Shown: one piece after another, positions 26,242 to 37,408 of the stretch | How positions within the stretch are numbered: position 1 is the first letter of the stretch | How the letters are laid out: every line of letters begins with the position of its first letter | DNA from: Thermomonas sp. | Lineage (GTDB): Bacteria > Pseudomonadota > Gammaproteobacteria > Xanthomonadales > Xanthomonadaceae | DNA: 64,000 nucleotides | Direction of reading: 5' to 3' | Assembly: GCF_019104945.1 (NCBI RefSeq) | Contig: NZ_JAHRWW010000001.1 | Span: 62,001 to 126,000 of the forward strand | Notes under the pieces: model-generated | Seen by the model: the letters and a program-made list of their open reading frames with translations, nothing else | The model's database searches: none | What the model was told of the DNA's origin: nothing | Position numbers and translations under genes: made by a program

Positions 26242-28716
26242 ATGTCTCGAATGACCCGACCTATGTCCCGCCGTCTGTTGACCCTCGCCCTGATGTCAGC
26301 GCTTGCGCTGCCAGCTTGGGCACAGGCGACGTTCACTCCTTTCACGGTCAGCGACATCCGCATCGACGGCTTGCAGCGCATTGGTGCCGGTACGGTGTTC
26401 ACCTATTTGCCGGTTGAGCGCGGCGATACGCTGGATCAAGGCAAGGCCGCCGAAGCACTGCGTGCGCTGTATAAAACTGGTTTTTTTGAAGACGTTCGCC
26501 TTGACCACCAAGGCGGCATCTTGGTGATTTCCGTCACCGAGCGTCCGTCGATCAACAAGCTCACCCTTTCGGGCAATAAAGACCTAAAAACCGAAGACCT
26601 CACCAAGGGTTTGAAAGACATTGGTCTGGCCGAGGGCGAAACCTATAACCCGCTGAACCTTGATCGCGTCACCCAAGAACTGACCCGCCAGTACAACAAC
26701 CGCGGCAAGTACAGCGTGACCATCTCGCCCAGCGTGGAGCGGCTCGACCGCAACCGCGTCAACCTGACCCTCACCATCAAAGAGGGCAAGGCCGCCAAGA
26801 TCCAGCACATCAACCTGATTGGTAACGATAGTTTTGCCGAAGAAGACATCACCAAGGGTTGGGAGTCGCATACCCACAACTGGATGAGCTGGTACAAGCG
26901 CGACGATCAATACTCACGCGAAAAACTTTCGGGCGATATTGAAAAGCTCAACTCGTGGTACCTCGACCGCGGCTATGTGGATTTCAATATGGATTCCACC
27001 CAAGTCGCGATCAGTGGCGACCGCAAAAATATGTACATCACCGCGGGCATCACCGAAGGCGAGGTCTATAACTTTGCAGAAGTAACCGTATCCGGTGACA
27101 CGGTGCTGCCGAAGGAAGAGATCGAAACCATCGTTTCGTTTATTCGCCCCGGCAATACCTTCTCGCGCGGGCTGCTAGAAATGGCCGGCAACGCCATCAC
27201 GGCACGGCTATCGAACATTGGCTACGCGTTTGCGCGGGTCAACCCGGTGCCGGAGATCGACCGCGACAAGCGCACCGTCGCCATCAACTTCCAAGTACAG
27301 CCCGGCCCGCGTGTCAACGTGCGGCGCATCGTCTTCAAGGGCAATACCCGCACCGCCGACCCGGTACTGCGTCGCGAAATGCGTCAGTTTGAAGGTAGCT
27401 GGTACTCGCAGGCCGCGATTGATCGCGGCAAGGTGCGCTTGGATCGCCTCGGCTATTTTGAAACCGTAGAGGTGGATAACCAACCAGTGGCCGGGACCGA
27501 TGACCAAGTGGATGTGGTCTATACCGTGAAAGAAACCAACTCCGGCAGTATCTCTGCGGGTATTGGTTATTCGCAGCTTTCGGGCCTCAACCTATCGCTG
27601 CAGCTCACTGAAAATAACTTCCTCGGCACCGGCAACCGCGTGTCCACCGCGATTTCGCGCAGCGTGTATCAAAAGCGCTACGACTTCTCGTTCGTCAACC
27701 CCTACTTCACCGACGAGGGCATGTCGCTGGGCTATAACCTGTGGTGGCGCGAATTCGATTATTCGAACTTCAACGTAGCGCAATACTCCACCAATAGCGG
27801 CGCGTTCCAAGTCATCATGGGTCTGCCACTCAGCGAGAGCGATTCAATCTCGTTCATGCTCGGCATCGATACCAATGAAATCCTTGCCTATGCGGGCTCC
27901 ACCCCGCAGCCGATGGTGGACTACGTCGACGCGATCGGCCAGCGCACCTTCCACTCCTCACGCGCACAAATTGGCTGGGGGCGCGACACCCGTAATAACT
28001 ACTTCACCCCAGTGGTGGGCAGCACGCAGAACCTGTCTGCAGAAATCACCCTACCCACGTCCACCGTGCAGTATTTCAAACTGCAATACGAAGCCTCGAA
28101 GTACTGGCCGCTGAGCTCTATGTTGGTGCTGCGTACCGGCCTAAGCCTTGGTTATGGTGATTCTTACGGAAAAGAATTCACCCGCAACCTCTGCTTCACT
28201 CCCCCCACACTCACCGACACCAATGGTGATGGCACACCAGACACCTACGTCCCAGGCCCTGCCCCCAGCAGCCCATGCCTGCCCACGTCCGCAGATTACA
28301 AGAAGACCGTGCACGCCCGTGGCCTGCCCTTCTTCGAAAACTTCTACGCGGGTGGCATCTCGTCCAGCGGCCGCGTGCGCGGCTTTATGGACAACACGCT
28401 TGGCCCGTATTGGGCCTCGTCTTCCGGCTACCGCCAGCCACTGGGCGGCTCGGTGCTGGTGGCAGGCTCGATCGAAACCATTTTCCCGAAGCTGTTTGAT
28501 AGCCCCTCGGCACGCGTGTCTGCATTCTTAGACTTCGGTAACGTCTATGACGGCTGGGACAACGTGCGCGCCAACGATCTGCGCGCTTCGGCAGGTATTG
28601 CCCTGCTGTGGCGCTCGCCAATGGGGCCGCTGTCGATCAGCTACGCGCTGCCGCTGCGCCAGAAAGATGGTGACCAGATCGAACGCCTGCAGTTCAACTT
28701 CGGCGGGCAGCTCTAA
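26242..28716 (+). CDS. bamA: Outer membrane protein assembly factor BamA
   Basis: Core of the BAM complex that inserts beta-barrel proteins into the outer membrane. 824 residues. The signal peptide ends near LPAWAQA, five POTRA domains cover about 30-430 (first one FTVSDIRIDGLQRIGAGTVF), and a 16-strand barrel ends in the usual aromatic C terminus (LQFNFGGQL). The RGF-type loop 6 motif appears as SSGRVRGF. The second ATG at 26251 has a better AGGA Shine-Dalgarno than the first. The next gene is lpxD, without the skp chaperone gene often found between them. Confidence 0.98.
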   Translation: MSRMTRPMSRRLLTLALMSALALPAWAQATFTPFTVSDIRIDGLQRIGAGTVFTYLPVERGDTLDQGKAAEALRALYKTGFFEDVRLDHQGGILVISVTERPSINKLTLSGNKDLKTEDLTKGLKDIGLAEGETYNPLNLDRVTQELTRQYNNRGKYSVTISPSVERLDRNRVNLTLTIKEGKAAKIQHINLIGNDSFAEEDITKGWESHTHNWMSWYKRDDQYSREKLSGDIEKLNSWYLDRGYVDFNMDSTQVAISGDRKNMYITAGITEGEVYNFAEVTVSGDTVLPKEEIETIVSFIRPGNTFSRGLLEMAGNAITARLSNIGYAFARVNPVPEIDRDKRTVAINFQVQPGPRVNVRRIVFKGNTRTADPVLRREMRQFEGSWYSQAAIDRGKVRLDRLGYFETVEVDNQPVAGTDDQVDVVYTVKETNSGSISAGIGYSQLSGLNLSLQLTENNFLGTGNRVSTAISRSVYQKRYDFSFVNPYFTDEGMSLGYNLWWREFDYSNFNVAQYSTNSGAFQVIMGLPLSESDSISFMLGIDTNEILAYAGSTPQPMVDYVDAIGQRTFHSSRAQIGWGRDTRNNYFTPVVGSTQNLSAEITLPTSTVQYFKLQYEASKYWPLSSMLVLRTGLSLGYGDSYGKEFTRNLCFTPPTLTDTNGDGTPDTYVPGPAPSSPCLPTSADYKKTVHARGLPFFENFYAGGISSSGRVRGFMDNTLGPYWASSSGYRQPLGGSVLVAGSIETIFPKLFDSPSARVSAFLDFGNVYDGWDNVRANDLRASAGIALLWRSPMGPLSISYALPLRQKDGDQIERLQFNFGGQL

Positions 28717-28728
28717 CCGAGCTGCGGC

Positions 28729-29748
28729 ATGACGATGCCGACCTTCACCGCCTCCGAACTCGCTGCGCGCTTTGGGCTTGAACTGCGCGGCGAAGACTGC
28801 AGTGTCTGTGGCGTAGGCACACTGGCCGATGCCAACGAGACACAGCTGAGCTTTTTGGCTAACCCGCACTACCGCCAACAGATGCGGCAGACACGGGCAG
28901 GCATTGTGGTGCTGCGCGCCGATGACGCCGAAGCGCGTACCGGCAGCATGCTCATCGCACGCGACCCATATGCCATCTATGCCAAGATCGCCGCACTGTT
29001 TGAGCGCCTGCCGCAATCTGCTGCGGGCATTCACAGCAGCGCTGTCATCGACCCCAGCGCCACGATCGCAGCCAGCGCCCACATTGGCCCGCATGTGTGC
29101 ATTGGTGCGCGCAGCACGGTGGCCGAGGGCTGCGTCATTGGCCCCGGCTGCGTGATCGGTGACGACTGCCACCTCGACGCAAACTGCCGCCTCGTAGCCC
29201 GCGTCACCCTAGTGACCCGCGTGCACTTGGGGCAGCGTGTACTGATTCACCCGGGTGCCGTACTCGGTGCCGACGGGTTTGGCATTGCGATGGATGCCGG
29301 GCATTGGATCAAAGTGCCGCAGCTTGGTGGCGTGCACATTGGCGATGATTGCGAAATTGGAGCCAATACCACCATCGACCGCGGCGCGCTGGAAGACACC
29401 GTGCTGGAAGAAGACGTGCGCCTCGACAACCAGATCCAAATTGGCCACAACGTGCGCATTGGCGCGCACACCGCCATGGCAGGTTGCTCGGCCGTTGCGG
29501 GCAGCGCCACGATTGGCCGCCACTGTTTGATCGGCGGCGGCGCAGGTGTGGTGGGCCATTTGCAGGTCTGCGATCGCGTAGTTATCACCGCGATGTCGCT
29601 GGTCACCCATTCCATCCATCAACCCGGGCAATATTCATCCGGCACGCCTTTAATGGATAATCGCGACTGGCGCAAAAGCGCAGCACGCTTCAAACAACTC
29701 GACCGCATCGCGCGACGCAGCGCAGGCGGCGATAAGGACAACGCATGA
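28729..29748 (+). CDS. lpxD: UDP-3-O-acylglucosamine N-acyltransferase
   Basis: Third step of lipid A synthesis, adding a 3-hydroxyacyl chain from ACP. It has 339 residues. The N-terminal uridine-binding domain (about 1-100; ETQLSFLANPHYRQQM) is followed by a left-handed beta helix of hexapeptide repeats (about 105-310). The catalytic His is in DNQIQIGHNVRIG. It overlaps fabZ by 4 bases. Confidence 0.98.
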   Translation: MTMPTFTASELAARFGLELRGEDCSVCGVGTLADANETQLSFLANPHYRQQMRQTRAGIVVLRADDAEARTGSMLIARDPYAIYAKIAALFERLPQSAAGIHSSAVIDPSATIAASAHIGPHVCIGARSTVAEGCVIGPGCVIGDDCHLDANCRLVARVTLVTRVHLGQRVLIHPGAVLGADGFGIAMDAGHWIKVPQLGGVHIGDDCEIGANTTIDRGALEDTVLEEDVRLDNQIQIGHNVRIGAHTAMAGCSAVAGSATIGRHCLIGGGAGVVGHLQVCDRVVITAMSLVTHSIHQPGQYSSGTPLMDNRDWRKSAARFKQLDRIARRSAGGDKDNA

Positions 29749-30212
29749 CCGATACCACCGCTACTGTTCAACTTCCCGTTGATGTCACCGAAATTCAGCG
29801 CCTACTGCCGCACCGCTACCCGTTCCTGCTGGTGGATCGCGTCGTCGAATTAGAGCCCAATAAGCGTGTGCTGGCGTACAAAAACGTCAGCATCAATGAA
29901 CCCTTCTTCCAAGGCCATTTCCCCGGCAAGCCGGTGATGCCCGGCGTTTTGGTGATTGAAGCATTAGCGCAAGCAGGTGGCCTACTCACGCAGCTATCGT
30001 CAGACCCGGCCAACCCACAAACGCAGACGTTTTTCCTCGTTAAAGTGGACAACGCCAAGTTCAGCAATATGGTGGTGCCCGGCGATAAGCTTGAGCTGGA
30101 CGTTGAACTCAAGCGCCGCATCCGCAATATGGCGCAATATGTAGGCATTGCACGGGTGGACGGGCAGCAAGTAGCCTGCGCTGAGATCCTGTGCGCGGCC
30201 GCACGCGACTAA
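29745..30212 (+). CDS. fabZ: 3-hydroxyacyl-ACP dehydratase
   Basis: Hot-dog-fold dehydratase of type II fatty acid synthesis, 155 residues. The catalytic motif is [20 protein letters not shown], followed by LAQAGG. It competes with LpxA for 3-hydroxyacyl-ACP, and the two genes are adjacent here as in most Gram-negatives. Confidence 0.98.
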   Translation: MTDTTATVQLPVDVTEIQRLLPHRYPFLLVDRVVELEPNKRVLAYKNVSINEPFFQGHFPGKPVMPGVLVIEALAQAGGLLTQLSSDPANPQTQTFFLVKVDNAKFSNMVVPGDKLELDVELKRRIRNMAQYVGIARVDGQQVACAEILCAAARD

Positions 30213-30222
30213 CATCATTTTT

Positions 30223-31017
30223 ATGAACACACGCACCGCCACGCAGATTCACCCCACAGCGGTTGTCCACCCCGGTGCTGTGCTGGGTGCGGGCGTGCAC
30301 ATTGGCCCCTACGCCGTGATTGGCGATGAAGTCAGCATAGGCGATAACACCCGCATTGGCCCGCATTGCACCATCGAAGGGCCTACGCGGATTGGCTGTG
30401 ACAACGTCTTTCACGGCCACGCGGCCATCGGCGGCGAGCCGCAAGATAAAAAATATCATGGTGAACGCGTAGAGCTAGAAATTGGTGACGGCAATTCCAT
30501 TCGTGAATTTGTCACCATCAACCGTGGTACCGGCGAAGGGGGCGGCATCACCCGCCTTGGTCACCGCAACTGGATTCTGGCGTACTGCCATATCGCGCAC
30601 GATTGCATCGTGGGCGACGACTGCATTTTCTCCAACAATGCCACGCTTGCAGGGCATGTGGTGGTGGGCAACCAAGTCATCCTCAGCGGCTTTGCCGGCG
30701 TGCATCAATTTTGCCGCATTGGTAACCATGCGTTTATTGGCATGGGTGCGTTCGTCAATGGCGACGTGCCGCCGTTTTTGATGGTGGCACAAGAAAAATA
30801 TTCGCGCCCGCGTGGGATCAACTTAGAAGGCTTGAAGCGGCGCGGTTTTGACACAGCGCGCATCAGTGCCATCAAGCGTGCTTATCGTGCGCTGTATATG
30901 GGCGACACAAAATTAGAAGAAGCCAAGGCTGAGCTTGCAGAAATTGCGGCAACGAGCGAAGACGTGCGCGCGTTTCTTGACTTTATCGAAGCTGGCGAAC
31001 GCCCGCTGCTGCGATGA
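30223..31017 (+). CDS. lpxA: UDP-N-acetylglucosamine O-acyltransferase
   Basis: First enzyme of lipid A synthesis. 264 residues, almost entirely left-handed beta helix with hexapeptide repeats in the N-terminal two thirds, then a helical C-terminal domain. The catalytic His lies in [12 protein letters not shown], and [13 protein letters not shown] is the acyl-ACP contact region. It overlaps lpxB by 4 bases. Confidence 0.98.
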   Translation: MNTRTATQIHPTAVVHPGAVLGAGVHIGPYAVIGDEVSIGDNTRIGPHCTIEGPTRIGCDNVFHGHAAIGGEPQDKKYHGERVELEIGDGNSIREFVTINRGTGEGGGITRLGHRNWILAYCHIAHDCIVGDDCIFSNNATLAGHVVVGNQVILSGFAGVHQFCRIGNHAFIGMGAFVNGDVPPFLMVAQEKYSRPRGINLEGLKRRGFDTARISAIKRAYRALYMGDTKLEEAKAELAEIAATSEDVRAFLDFIEAGERPLLR

Positions 31018-32153
31018 GTCTTTGCATCGCCCTCTGCGCGGGTGAAACTTCGGGTGACCAGCTAGGCGCAGGGTTGATTCACGCGCTGCGCGAGCGCTAT
31101 CCGCAGGCGACATTTGTCGGTATCGGCGGCCCCTTGATGCGCGCCACAGGCATGGAAACGTGGTGGGACGCCAACGAACTTGCGGTAATGGGGCTTGTGG
31201 AAGTGCTACGTCACTTGCCGCGCTTGCTACACCTGCGCAAAGCCTTTCGCCAGCGTGTATTAGACACCCAGCCCGACGTGTTCATCGGCATCGATGCACC
31301 CGACTTCAACCTCAGCGTTGAACGATGGCTTAAACAACGCGGCGTGCGCACTGTGCATTACGTGAGCCCGTCGATTTGGGCGTGGCGACAGGGGCGTGCT
31401 GAAAAAATTGGCCGCAGCGCCGACCGCGTACTGTGCCTGTTTCCAATGGAGCCCCCCATCTATGCGCGCCACGGCGTGGATGCGCGTTTTATTGGGCATC
31501 CATTGGCCGATGCCATTGCACTACAGCCCGACCGCAACGCCGCGCGCAACGCGCTCAACCAGCCTCAAGACGCGCCCATACTGGCGCTATTACCAGGCAG
31601 CCGCCTCGGTGAAATTCACGGCATGCTGCCGGATTTTGCCAACGCAGCACAACGCTTGGCTGGCGACATTCCAAATTTGCGCATCTTAGTACCTGCCGCC
31701 AATGCACAATGCCGCGAGGCCATACATAGGCATCTCGGCAGCGATACACGATTTACGATTTTTGATGGCCAAGCACAGCGCATCATGATCGCCAGCGATG
31801 TCGTGCTCTTGGCTTCTGGCACCGCCGCACTTGAAGCCATGCTCTGCAAGCGCCCGATGGTTGTTGGCCACCGTATCTCTGCGTTGACCTACCGCATCGT
31901 CAAATTATTTGGCTTACTGAAATCAAGGTTTGTAAGCCTGCCCAATGTATTGGCCAACGAAGCCTTGATCCCGGAACTTTTGCAAGAACAATGCACCCCG
32001 GGCAACTTGCACGCGGCGCTGAAACACTGGTTTACCGATACAGGCGCGGCGCAAGCCTTGCAACCACGCTTTGCGGCCATTCACCAGCAACTACGGTGCG
32101 ACGCCTCCCAGCGCGCAGCCGATGCGGTCGCCGAACTCATCCCAACGCCATGA
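31014..32153 (+). CDS. lpxB: Lipid A disaccharide synthase
   Basis: Peripheral inner-membrane glycosyltransferase (GT19) joining UDP-diacylglucosamine and lipid X. It has 379 residues. Motifs are [15 protein letters not shown] at the N terminus, [13 protein letters not shown] in the middle, and the [20 protein letters not shown] nucleotide-binding segment. Its stop overlaps the rnhB start. Confidence 0.98.
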   Translation: MSLCIALCAGETSGDQLGAGLIHALRERYPQATFVGIGGPLMRATGMETWWDANELAVMGLVEVLRHLPRLLHLRKAFRQRVLDTQPDVFIGIDAPDFNLSVERWLKQRGVRTVHYVSPSIWAWRQGRAEKIGRSADRVLCLFPMEPPIYARHGVDARFIGHPLADAIALQPDRNAARNALNQPQDAPILALLPGSRLGEIHGMLPDFANAAQRLAGDIPNLRILVPAANAQCREAIHRHLGSDTRFTIFDGQAQRIMIASDVVLLASGTAALEAMLCKRPMVVGHRISALTYRIVKLFGLLKSRFVSLPNVLANEALIPELLQEQCTPGNLHAALKHWFTDTGAAQALQPRFAAIHQQLRCDASQRAADAVAELIPTP

Positions 32154-32764
32154 CGCTCCATATTGCAGGGATCGACGAAGCCGGGCGTGGCCCACTGGCA
32201 GGGCCTGTTGTGGTGGCGGCCGTGGTATTTCCCAAAGGCCCCATCCCGGTTGATGGGCTGAATGACTCCAAAGCACTGACCGAGAAAAAACGCGAGGCGC
32301 TATACCCGCGTATTCTAGAAACAGCACTGGCTTACAGCATTGTGGTGGTTGAACCCGAAGAGATTGACCTGCGCAACATCTTCCAAGCCACCATGCACGG
32401 CATGCGCGAAGCGCTGCTAGGCGTGGCCCATGTGGCTGATTGCGCGCGCATTGACGGCAATAAACTGCCCAAAGACCTGCCCTGCCCCGCCGAGGCCTGG
32501 GTGGGGGGGGATGCCCGTGACCCAAGCATCATGGCGGCCTCTATTCTGGCCAAAGTCAGCCGCGACCACCGCATGCTGGAACTGCATGCGCAGTATCCGC
32601 ACTACGGTTTCGATCGCCACAAGGGCTACCCCAGCCCGCAGCATCTGCAGGCCCTCCAACAATACGGCCCCTGCCCGCAACATCGGCGCAGCTTTGCGCC
32701 AGTGCGGAATGCACTAAACGCTCCCGCACAGGGCGAATTACTCGTTAATCCACAGCTACGTTGA
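32150..32764 (+). CDS. rnhB: Ribonuclease HII
   Basis: Removes ribonucleotides from RNA/DNA hybrids and misincorporated bases in DNA. 204 residues from the ATG at 32150, which overlaps the lpxB stop. The metal-binding motif [13 protein letters not shown] is at the N terminus. A further catalytic acidic residue is in [10 protein letters not shown], and the region [10 protein letters not shown] is complete. Confidence 0.97.
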   Translation: MTLHIAGIDEAGRGPLAGPVVVAAVVFPKGPIPVDGLNDSKALTEKKREALYPRILETALAYSIVVVEPEEIDLRNIFQATMHGMREALLGVAHVADCARIDGNKLPKDLPCPAEAWVGGDARDPSIMAASILAKVSRDHRMLELHAQYPHYGFDRHKGYPSPQHLQALQQYGPCPQHRRSFAPVRNALNAPAQGELLVNPQLR

Positions 32765-32846
32765 CGTTCGCGCAATCTTCATCCTGTCAAGCCTTGCCCC
32801 CAAGGGATAGGCGCTCTACTCTGGTCGTTCAACCTGCGGAAGACTC

Positions 32847-35800
32847 ATGCCCGCCCGTTTTGCACACCTCCATCTGCACAGCGAATTTTCGCTAGTCGAT
32901 TCGACCCTTCGCATTAAGGAAATGGTCGCGGCCTGTGCTGCGCGTAATTTGCCGACGGTAGCGCTTACCGATCAAAATAATTTATTTGCGCTGGTGAAAT
33001 TTTGGAAGGCGGCGGAAGGTGCGGGCATCAAGCCCATTGCCGGGGCCGATGTACTTGTTGCCGAAGGCAACGAACCGGCCAGCCGTTTAACCCTGCTTTG
33101 CCGCAATTACGATGGTTATTTGAGGTTATCGCAGCTGCTCACGCTGGCGTGGATGGAAGGCCACCGTAACGACGGCGTGGTGATTCGCCCCAAATGGCTG
33201 CGGGAGAGCACGCAGGGGTTGTTTGCCATTGCCGGGCCGCATTCGGCACCGGGGCAGTTGTTTGCGGCAGGCCGCGAGGACCACGCAACGCAAGCGCTGC
33301 GCGACTTGCACACAATGTTCGACAACCGGCTCCATCTGGAACTTCTGCGCACCCAACGCCCCGGCGAAGAGGCGTGGTTGGGTTATGCGTTAAGCGCCGC
33401 TGAAACATTAAGCCTGCCCGTGGTGGCCAGCAATGATGTGCGCTTCAAAGACCCTTCTGGCTTTTCCGCGCACGAAGCACGCGTGTGCATTGCCACAGGC
33501 CGCGTGCTGGATGACCCCAAGCGCCCACACGACTACAGCGAGCAGCAATACTTAAAATCTGCCGATGAAATGGCGGCGCTGTTTGCCGACATTCCCGACG
33601 CCATCGACAACACGTTGGCGCTGGCGCAGCGTTGCAACCTGCAGCTTCGGCTTGGCACGTACTTTCTTCCGGCCTTTCCTGTTCCCGATGATGAAACGCT
33701 GGATAGTTGGATCCGTAGCCAAGCGCATGCGGGCCTCACGAAGCGTTTAGAAACCCACCCGATCGCCGCAGGCAAGACCCGCGAAGACTATTTCGCGCGC
33801 CTTGATATTGAGCTTGGCGTGATTATTCGGATGGGCTTCCCCGGCTACTTCTTGATCGTGGCCGACTTCATCAACTGGGGCAAACAAAACGGCATTCCGG
33901 TGGGGCCTGGGCGCGGCTCTGGTGCAGGCTCACTAGTGGCTTGGGCGCTGGGCATCACTGACCTTGATCCGCTGCCCTACGACTTGCTGTTCGAGCGTTT
34001 CTTGAACCCCGAGCGCGTGTCGATGCCCGACTTCGACATCGACTTCTGCATGGATCGCCGCGATGAGGTGATCGACTACGTGGCGCGCAAATACGGCCGC
34101 GACCGCGTCTCGCAAATCATCACCTACGGCACCATGGCGGCAAAGGCCGTGATCCGTGATACCGGGCGCGTGCTGGGCAACGGCTATGGGTTTGTGGACG
34201 GTGTAGCCAAACTCATCCCCATGACCTTGGGTATTGGGTTGGAAGATGCACTGGGCCGCACGGAAAAATCTAAGTCGGACGAGGCGTGGCGCTCGGATGA
34301 ACTGATTGCGCGCTACGAATCCGAAGAAGACGTGCGTGAGCTGGTTGACCTAGCGCTACAGCTAGAAGACCTTACCCGTAACGCCGGTAAACACGCCGGT
34401 GGCGTGGTGATTGCCCCTACTCCGCTGTCTGACTTCTGCCCGCTGTATGCAGAAAACGACGGCACCGGGCGCGGCCAGCATCCGGTAACCCAGTTCGATA
34501 AAGACGACGTAGAAGCCGTAGGCCTGGTGAAGTTCGACTTCCTTGGCCTGCGCACGCTCACCATCATCGACTGGGCGGTAAAGGCCATCAACCAACGCCG
34601 CACGCGCGAAGGGCAAGCGCCGGTGGATATTGCTGCGCTGCCGCTGGACGATCACCCCACCTACGAGCTGTTTGCACGCGGCGACACGGTGGCGGTGTTC
34701 CAGTTTGAATCGTCGGGCATGCGCCGCTTGCTCAAAGACGCCAAGCCCGACCGTTTCGAAGATTTAATCGCGCTAGTGTCGCTGTACCGCCCCGGCCCAA
34801 TGGACCTGATCCCCGACTTCATTGCGCGTAAACATGGCCGCGCTGAAGTGGTGTACCCGCACGCCCTGCTCGAGCCGGTGCTTAAACCCACTTACGGCGT
34901 GGTGGTGTATCAAGAACAGGTGATGCAAACCGCGCAAATTCTTGCCGGTTATTCACTGGGTGGCGCGGACTTATTGCGCCGCGCGATGGGTAAGAAAAAA
35001 GCCGAGGAGATGGCCAAGGAGCGCGTCAAATTCGAAGCCGGTGCGCTGGAGCACCACGGCATCGAAGGCAGCGTGTCTGGCCCCATCTTCGACCTATTAG
35101 AAAAATTTGCCAGCTACGGGTTTAACAAATCGCACGCCGCCGCCTATGCGCTGGTGTCGTACCAAACGGCGTGGCTAAAAGCACATTATCCGGCCGAATT
35201 TATGGCGGCGGTGCTGTCGTCCGATATGGACAACACCGATAAGGTGGTGGGCTTTCTTGAAGAAGTACGGGTACTGAACCTTGCCGTGCTTCCGCCCGAC
35301 GTCAACGCTTCGCTGTATATGTTTGAAGCAGTGACGCCCAACACATTGCGCTACGGCCTGGGCGCGGTGAAAGGCGTGGGTCAAGGCGTGTGTGAGGCGA
35401 TTGTGGCCGCGCGTGAAGAAGGCGGCGCGTTCCGAGACTTGCTTGATTTTTGTCAACGCGTGTCTGCGGGTGGCATGAATAAACGCACCTTGGAGGCGCT
35501 GATCCACGCCGGTGCGCTTGATGCGCTGGCCAGTAACCGCGCCTCGCTTATGCAGCAGTTGCCGGAAGCGATGAAGGCCACCGACCAAGCCGCCAAAAAC
35601 CGTGCGGCGGGTATGTTCGATATGTTTGGCGGTGGTGGCAGCGCAGAGATCCGCATCGAGCTGGTGGAAGTTCCGGAATGGCCGCTGGCACAAAAACTGG
35701 CGGGCGAGCGCGAAACACTGGGGCATTACCTCTCGGGCCACCCGATGGACCCCTACCGCGACGATGTCAGCAAACTGGTGGGGCACGATCTTTCCGCCGT

Positions 35801-36377
35801 TCCCACCATTTGGGAAAACGGCTCGCGTAATAACCGCCCACAGGAAGGCCGCAGCTGGCGCCCGATGGTGCAAACCGTGCTTGCAGGGCAAGTGGTGGGG
35901 GTGCGCAAACGCGGCGAATCACAGGCATTTGTGCAGCTGGAAGACGGCCGTGGGCGCGTTGAATGTGGTTTTTTCAACGAACAGTGGCAGGAATTTGCTC
36001 CTCTGCTCACCCGCGACCAAATTTTGGTGGTGGAAGGCGGCCTGCGCGAAGATGAGTTCAACGGCGGCTATTCCCTGCGCGCAACCCGCTGCTGGGACTT
36101 CACCCAGCTATGCAACCAACAGGCTCAGCGCATTTCGATCCGTATCGACCTGCGCGAACCCGAGGCATTTCCCCGCTTCGAAGCCTTACTCAAAGCTCAT
36201 CAAGGCACTACCCCGGTGCTTCTGGAAGTGATCACACATTCAGGTATTGGCCGCCTCACCATCAACGGTGGCCGTGGTCTGCGCGTCGATGCTCAGCTCC
36301 CCGGCCTGCTGCGCCGCCTACCCGGTGTTGGCACCGTCAGCATGCAACTGGCGCGCCCATGGGTCAATGGCGGCTAA
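32847..36377 (+). CDS. dnaE: DNA polymerase III alpha subunit
   Basis: Replicative polymerase (C family), 1176 residues, full length. Domains are an N-terminal PHP domain (about 1-280; FAHLHLHSEFSLVDST), palm and catalytic domain with the aspartate motif MPDFDIDFCMDRR at about 393-405, fingers with VYQEQVMQTAQILAGYSLG, the helix-hairpin-helix region around 830-910, and a C-terminal OB fold from about 1000. It follows the lipid A genes and precedes accA, as in many gammaproteobacteria. Confidence 0.99.
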   Translation: MPARFAHLHLHSEFSLVDSTLRIKEMVAACAARNLPTVALTDQNNLFALVKFWKAAEGAGIKPIAGADVLVAEGNEPASRLTLLCRNYDGYLRLSQLLTLAWMEGHRNDGVVIRPKWLRESTQGLFAIAGPHSAPGQLFAAGREDHATQALRDLHTMFDNRLHLELLRTQRPGEEAWLGYALSAAETLSLPVVASNDVRFKDPSGFSAHEARVCIATGRVLDDPKRPHDYSEQQYLKSADEMAALFADIPDAIDNTLALAQRCNLQLRLGTYFLPAFPVPDDETLDSWIRSQAHAGLTKRLETHPIAAGKTREDYFARLDIELGVIIRMGFPGYFLIVADFINWGKQNGIPVGPGRGSGAGSLVAWALGITDLDPLPYDLLFERFLNPERVSMPDFDIDFCMDRRDEVIDYVARKYGRDRVSQIITYGTMAAKAVIRDTGRVLGNGYGFVDGVAKLIPMTLGIGLEDALGRTEKSKSDEAWRSDELIARYESEEDVRELVDLALQLEDLTRNAGKHAGGVVIAPTPLSDFCPLYAENDGTGRGQHPVTQFDKDDVEAVGLVKFDFLGLRTLTIIDWAVKAINQRRTREGQAPVDIAALPLDDHPTYELFARGDTVAVFQFESSGMRRLLKDAKPDRFEDLIALVSLYRPGPMDLIPDFIARKHGRAEVVYPHALLEPVLKPTYGVVVYQEQVMQTAQILAGYSLGGADLLRRAMGKKKAEEMAKERVKFEAGALEHHGIEGSVSGPIFDLLEKFASYGFNKSHAAAYALVSYQTAWLKAHYPAEFMAAVLSSDMDNTDKVVGFLEEVRVLNLAVLPPDVNASLYMFEAVTPNTLRYGLGAVKGVGQGVCEAIVAAREEGGAFRDLLDFCQRVSAGGMNKRTLEALIHAGALDALASNRASLMQQLPEAMKATDQAAKNRAAGMFDMFGGGGSAEIRIELVEVPEWPLAQKLAGERETLGHYLSGHPMDPYRDDVSKLVGHDLSAVPTIWENGSRNNRPQEGRSWRPMVQTVLAGQVVGVRKRGESQAFVQLEDGRGRVECGFFNEQWQEFAPLLTRDQILVVEGGLREDEFNGGYSLRATRCWDFTQLCNQQAQRISIRIDLREPEAFPRFEALLKAHQGTTPVLLEVITHSGIGRLTINGGRGLRVDAQLPGLLRRLPGVGTVSMQLARPWVNGG

Positions 36378-36422
36378 CCCTACCCTTCAGTACGGTTCTC
36401 AGACTGCGGTAAACTTAGCCAG

Positions 36423-37385
36423 ATGAATCCTAATTATCTCGACTTCGAGCAGCCCATTGCCGACTTGGAAACCAAAATCCAAGAACTGCGACAGGCCAGC
36501 AGCGGCTCTGCACTCAATATCGACAAAGAAGTGAATGCGTTGCAGGAAAAACTGCGCAAGCGCACCGCCACGATCTTCCGCGACCTGACCCCGTGGCAGG
36601 TATCGCAGCTGTCGCGCCACCCGCAGCGTCCGTACACGCAGGATTACCTCAAGGTGATCTGCAGCGAATTCCAAGAGCTTGCCGGTGACCGTGCATTTGC
36701 CGACGACAACGCCATTGTGGGTGGGCTTGCCCGTATCGACGGCCGCCCGGTAATGGTCATTGGCCACGAAAAAGGCCGCGATACCAAGACCAAGGTGCGC
36801 CGCAACTTCGGCATGCCCAAGCCCGAGGGCTATCGTAAAGCGCTGCGCCTGATGAAAATGGCCGAACGCTTTGGTCTGCCCGTGCTCACCTTCATCGACA
36901 CCCCCGGCGCTTGGCCTGGGATCGACGCCGAAGAGCGCGGCCAGTCGGAAGCGATTGCGCGCAACCTGCTGGAGATGTCTGGTCTGAAAGTGCCGATTAT
37001 CTGCACCGTGATCGGTGAAGGCGGCAGCGGCGGTGCGCTTGCTATTGGTGTGGGCGATATCACCAATATGCTCGAATACAGCACCTATTCGGTCATTTCA
37101 CCGGAAGGCTGCGCCTCTATTTTGTGGCGGGATGCGGCCAAGGCCAAAGACGCCGCCGAACAAATGGGCATCACCGCCAAGCGCCTACACAGCCTTGGTT
37201 TGGTCGATAAAGTCGTGCGCGAACCCACCGGCGGCGCGCACCGCAACCCGCTGCAAATGGCCAAGCGGCTGAAAGCGGTTCTGCTCAACGAGCTCGACGC
37301 ATTAGAACAGCTGCCATTGGAGCAACTTCTGCAACGCCGCTACCAGCGTTTGCGCAGCTACGGCGCTTACGACAGCGCCGCCTAA
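36423..37385 (+). CDS. accA: Acetyl-CoA carboxylase carboxyltransferase alpha subunit
   Basis: With AccD transfers carboxyl from carboxybiotin to acetyl-CoA, the first step of fatty acid synthesis. It has 320 residues. An N-terminal helical hairpin is followed by a crotonase-like core with [17 protein letters not shown] and [16 protein letters not shown]. It lies 45 bases after dnaE. Confidence 0.98.
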   Translation: MNPNYLDFEQPIADLETKIQELRQASSGSALNIDKEVNALQEKLRKRTATIFRDLTPWQVSQLSRHPQRPYTQDYLKVICSEFQELAGDRAFADDNAIVGGLARIDGRPVMVIGHEKGRDTKTKVRRNFGMPKPEGYRKALRLMKMAERFGLPVLTFIDTPGAWPGIDAEERGQSEAIARNLLEMSGLKVPIICTVIGEGGSGGALAIGVGDITNMLEYSTYSVISPEGCASILWRDAAKAKDAAEQMGITAKRLHSLGLVDKVVREPTGGAHRNPLQMAKRLKAVLLNELDALEQLPLEQLLQRRYQRLRSYGAYDSAA

Positions 37386-37408
37386 GCCGCACCGCCTACA
37401 CTAGCGGC

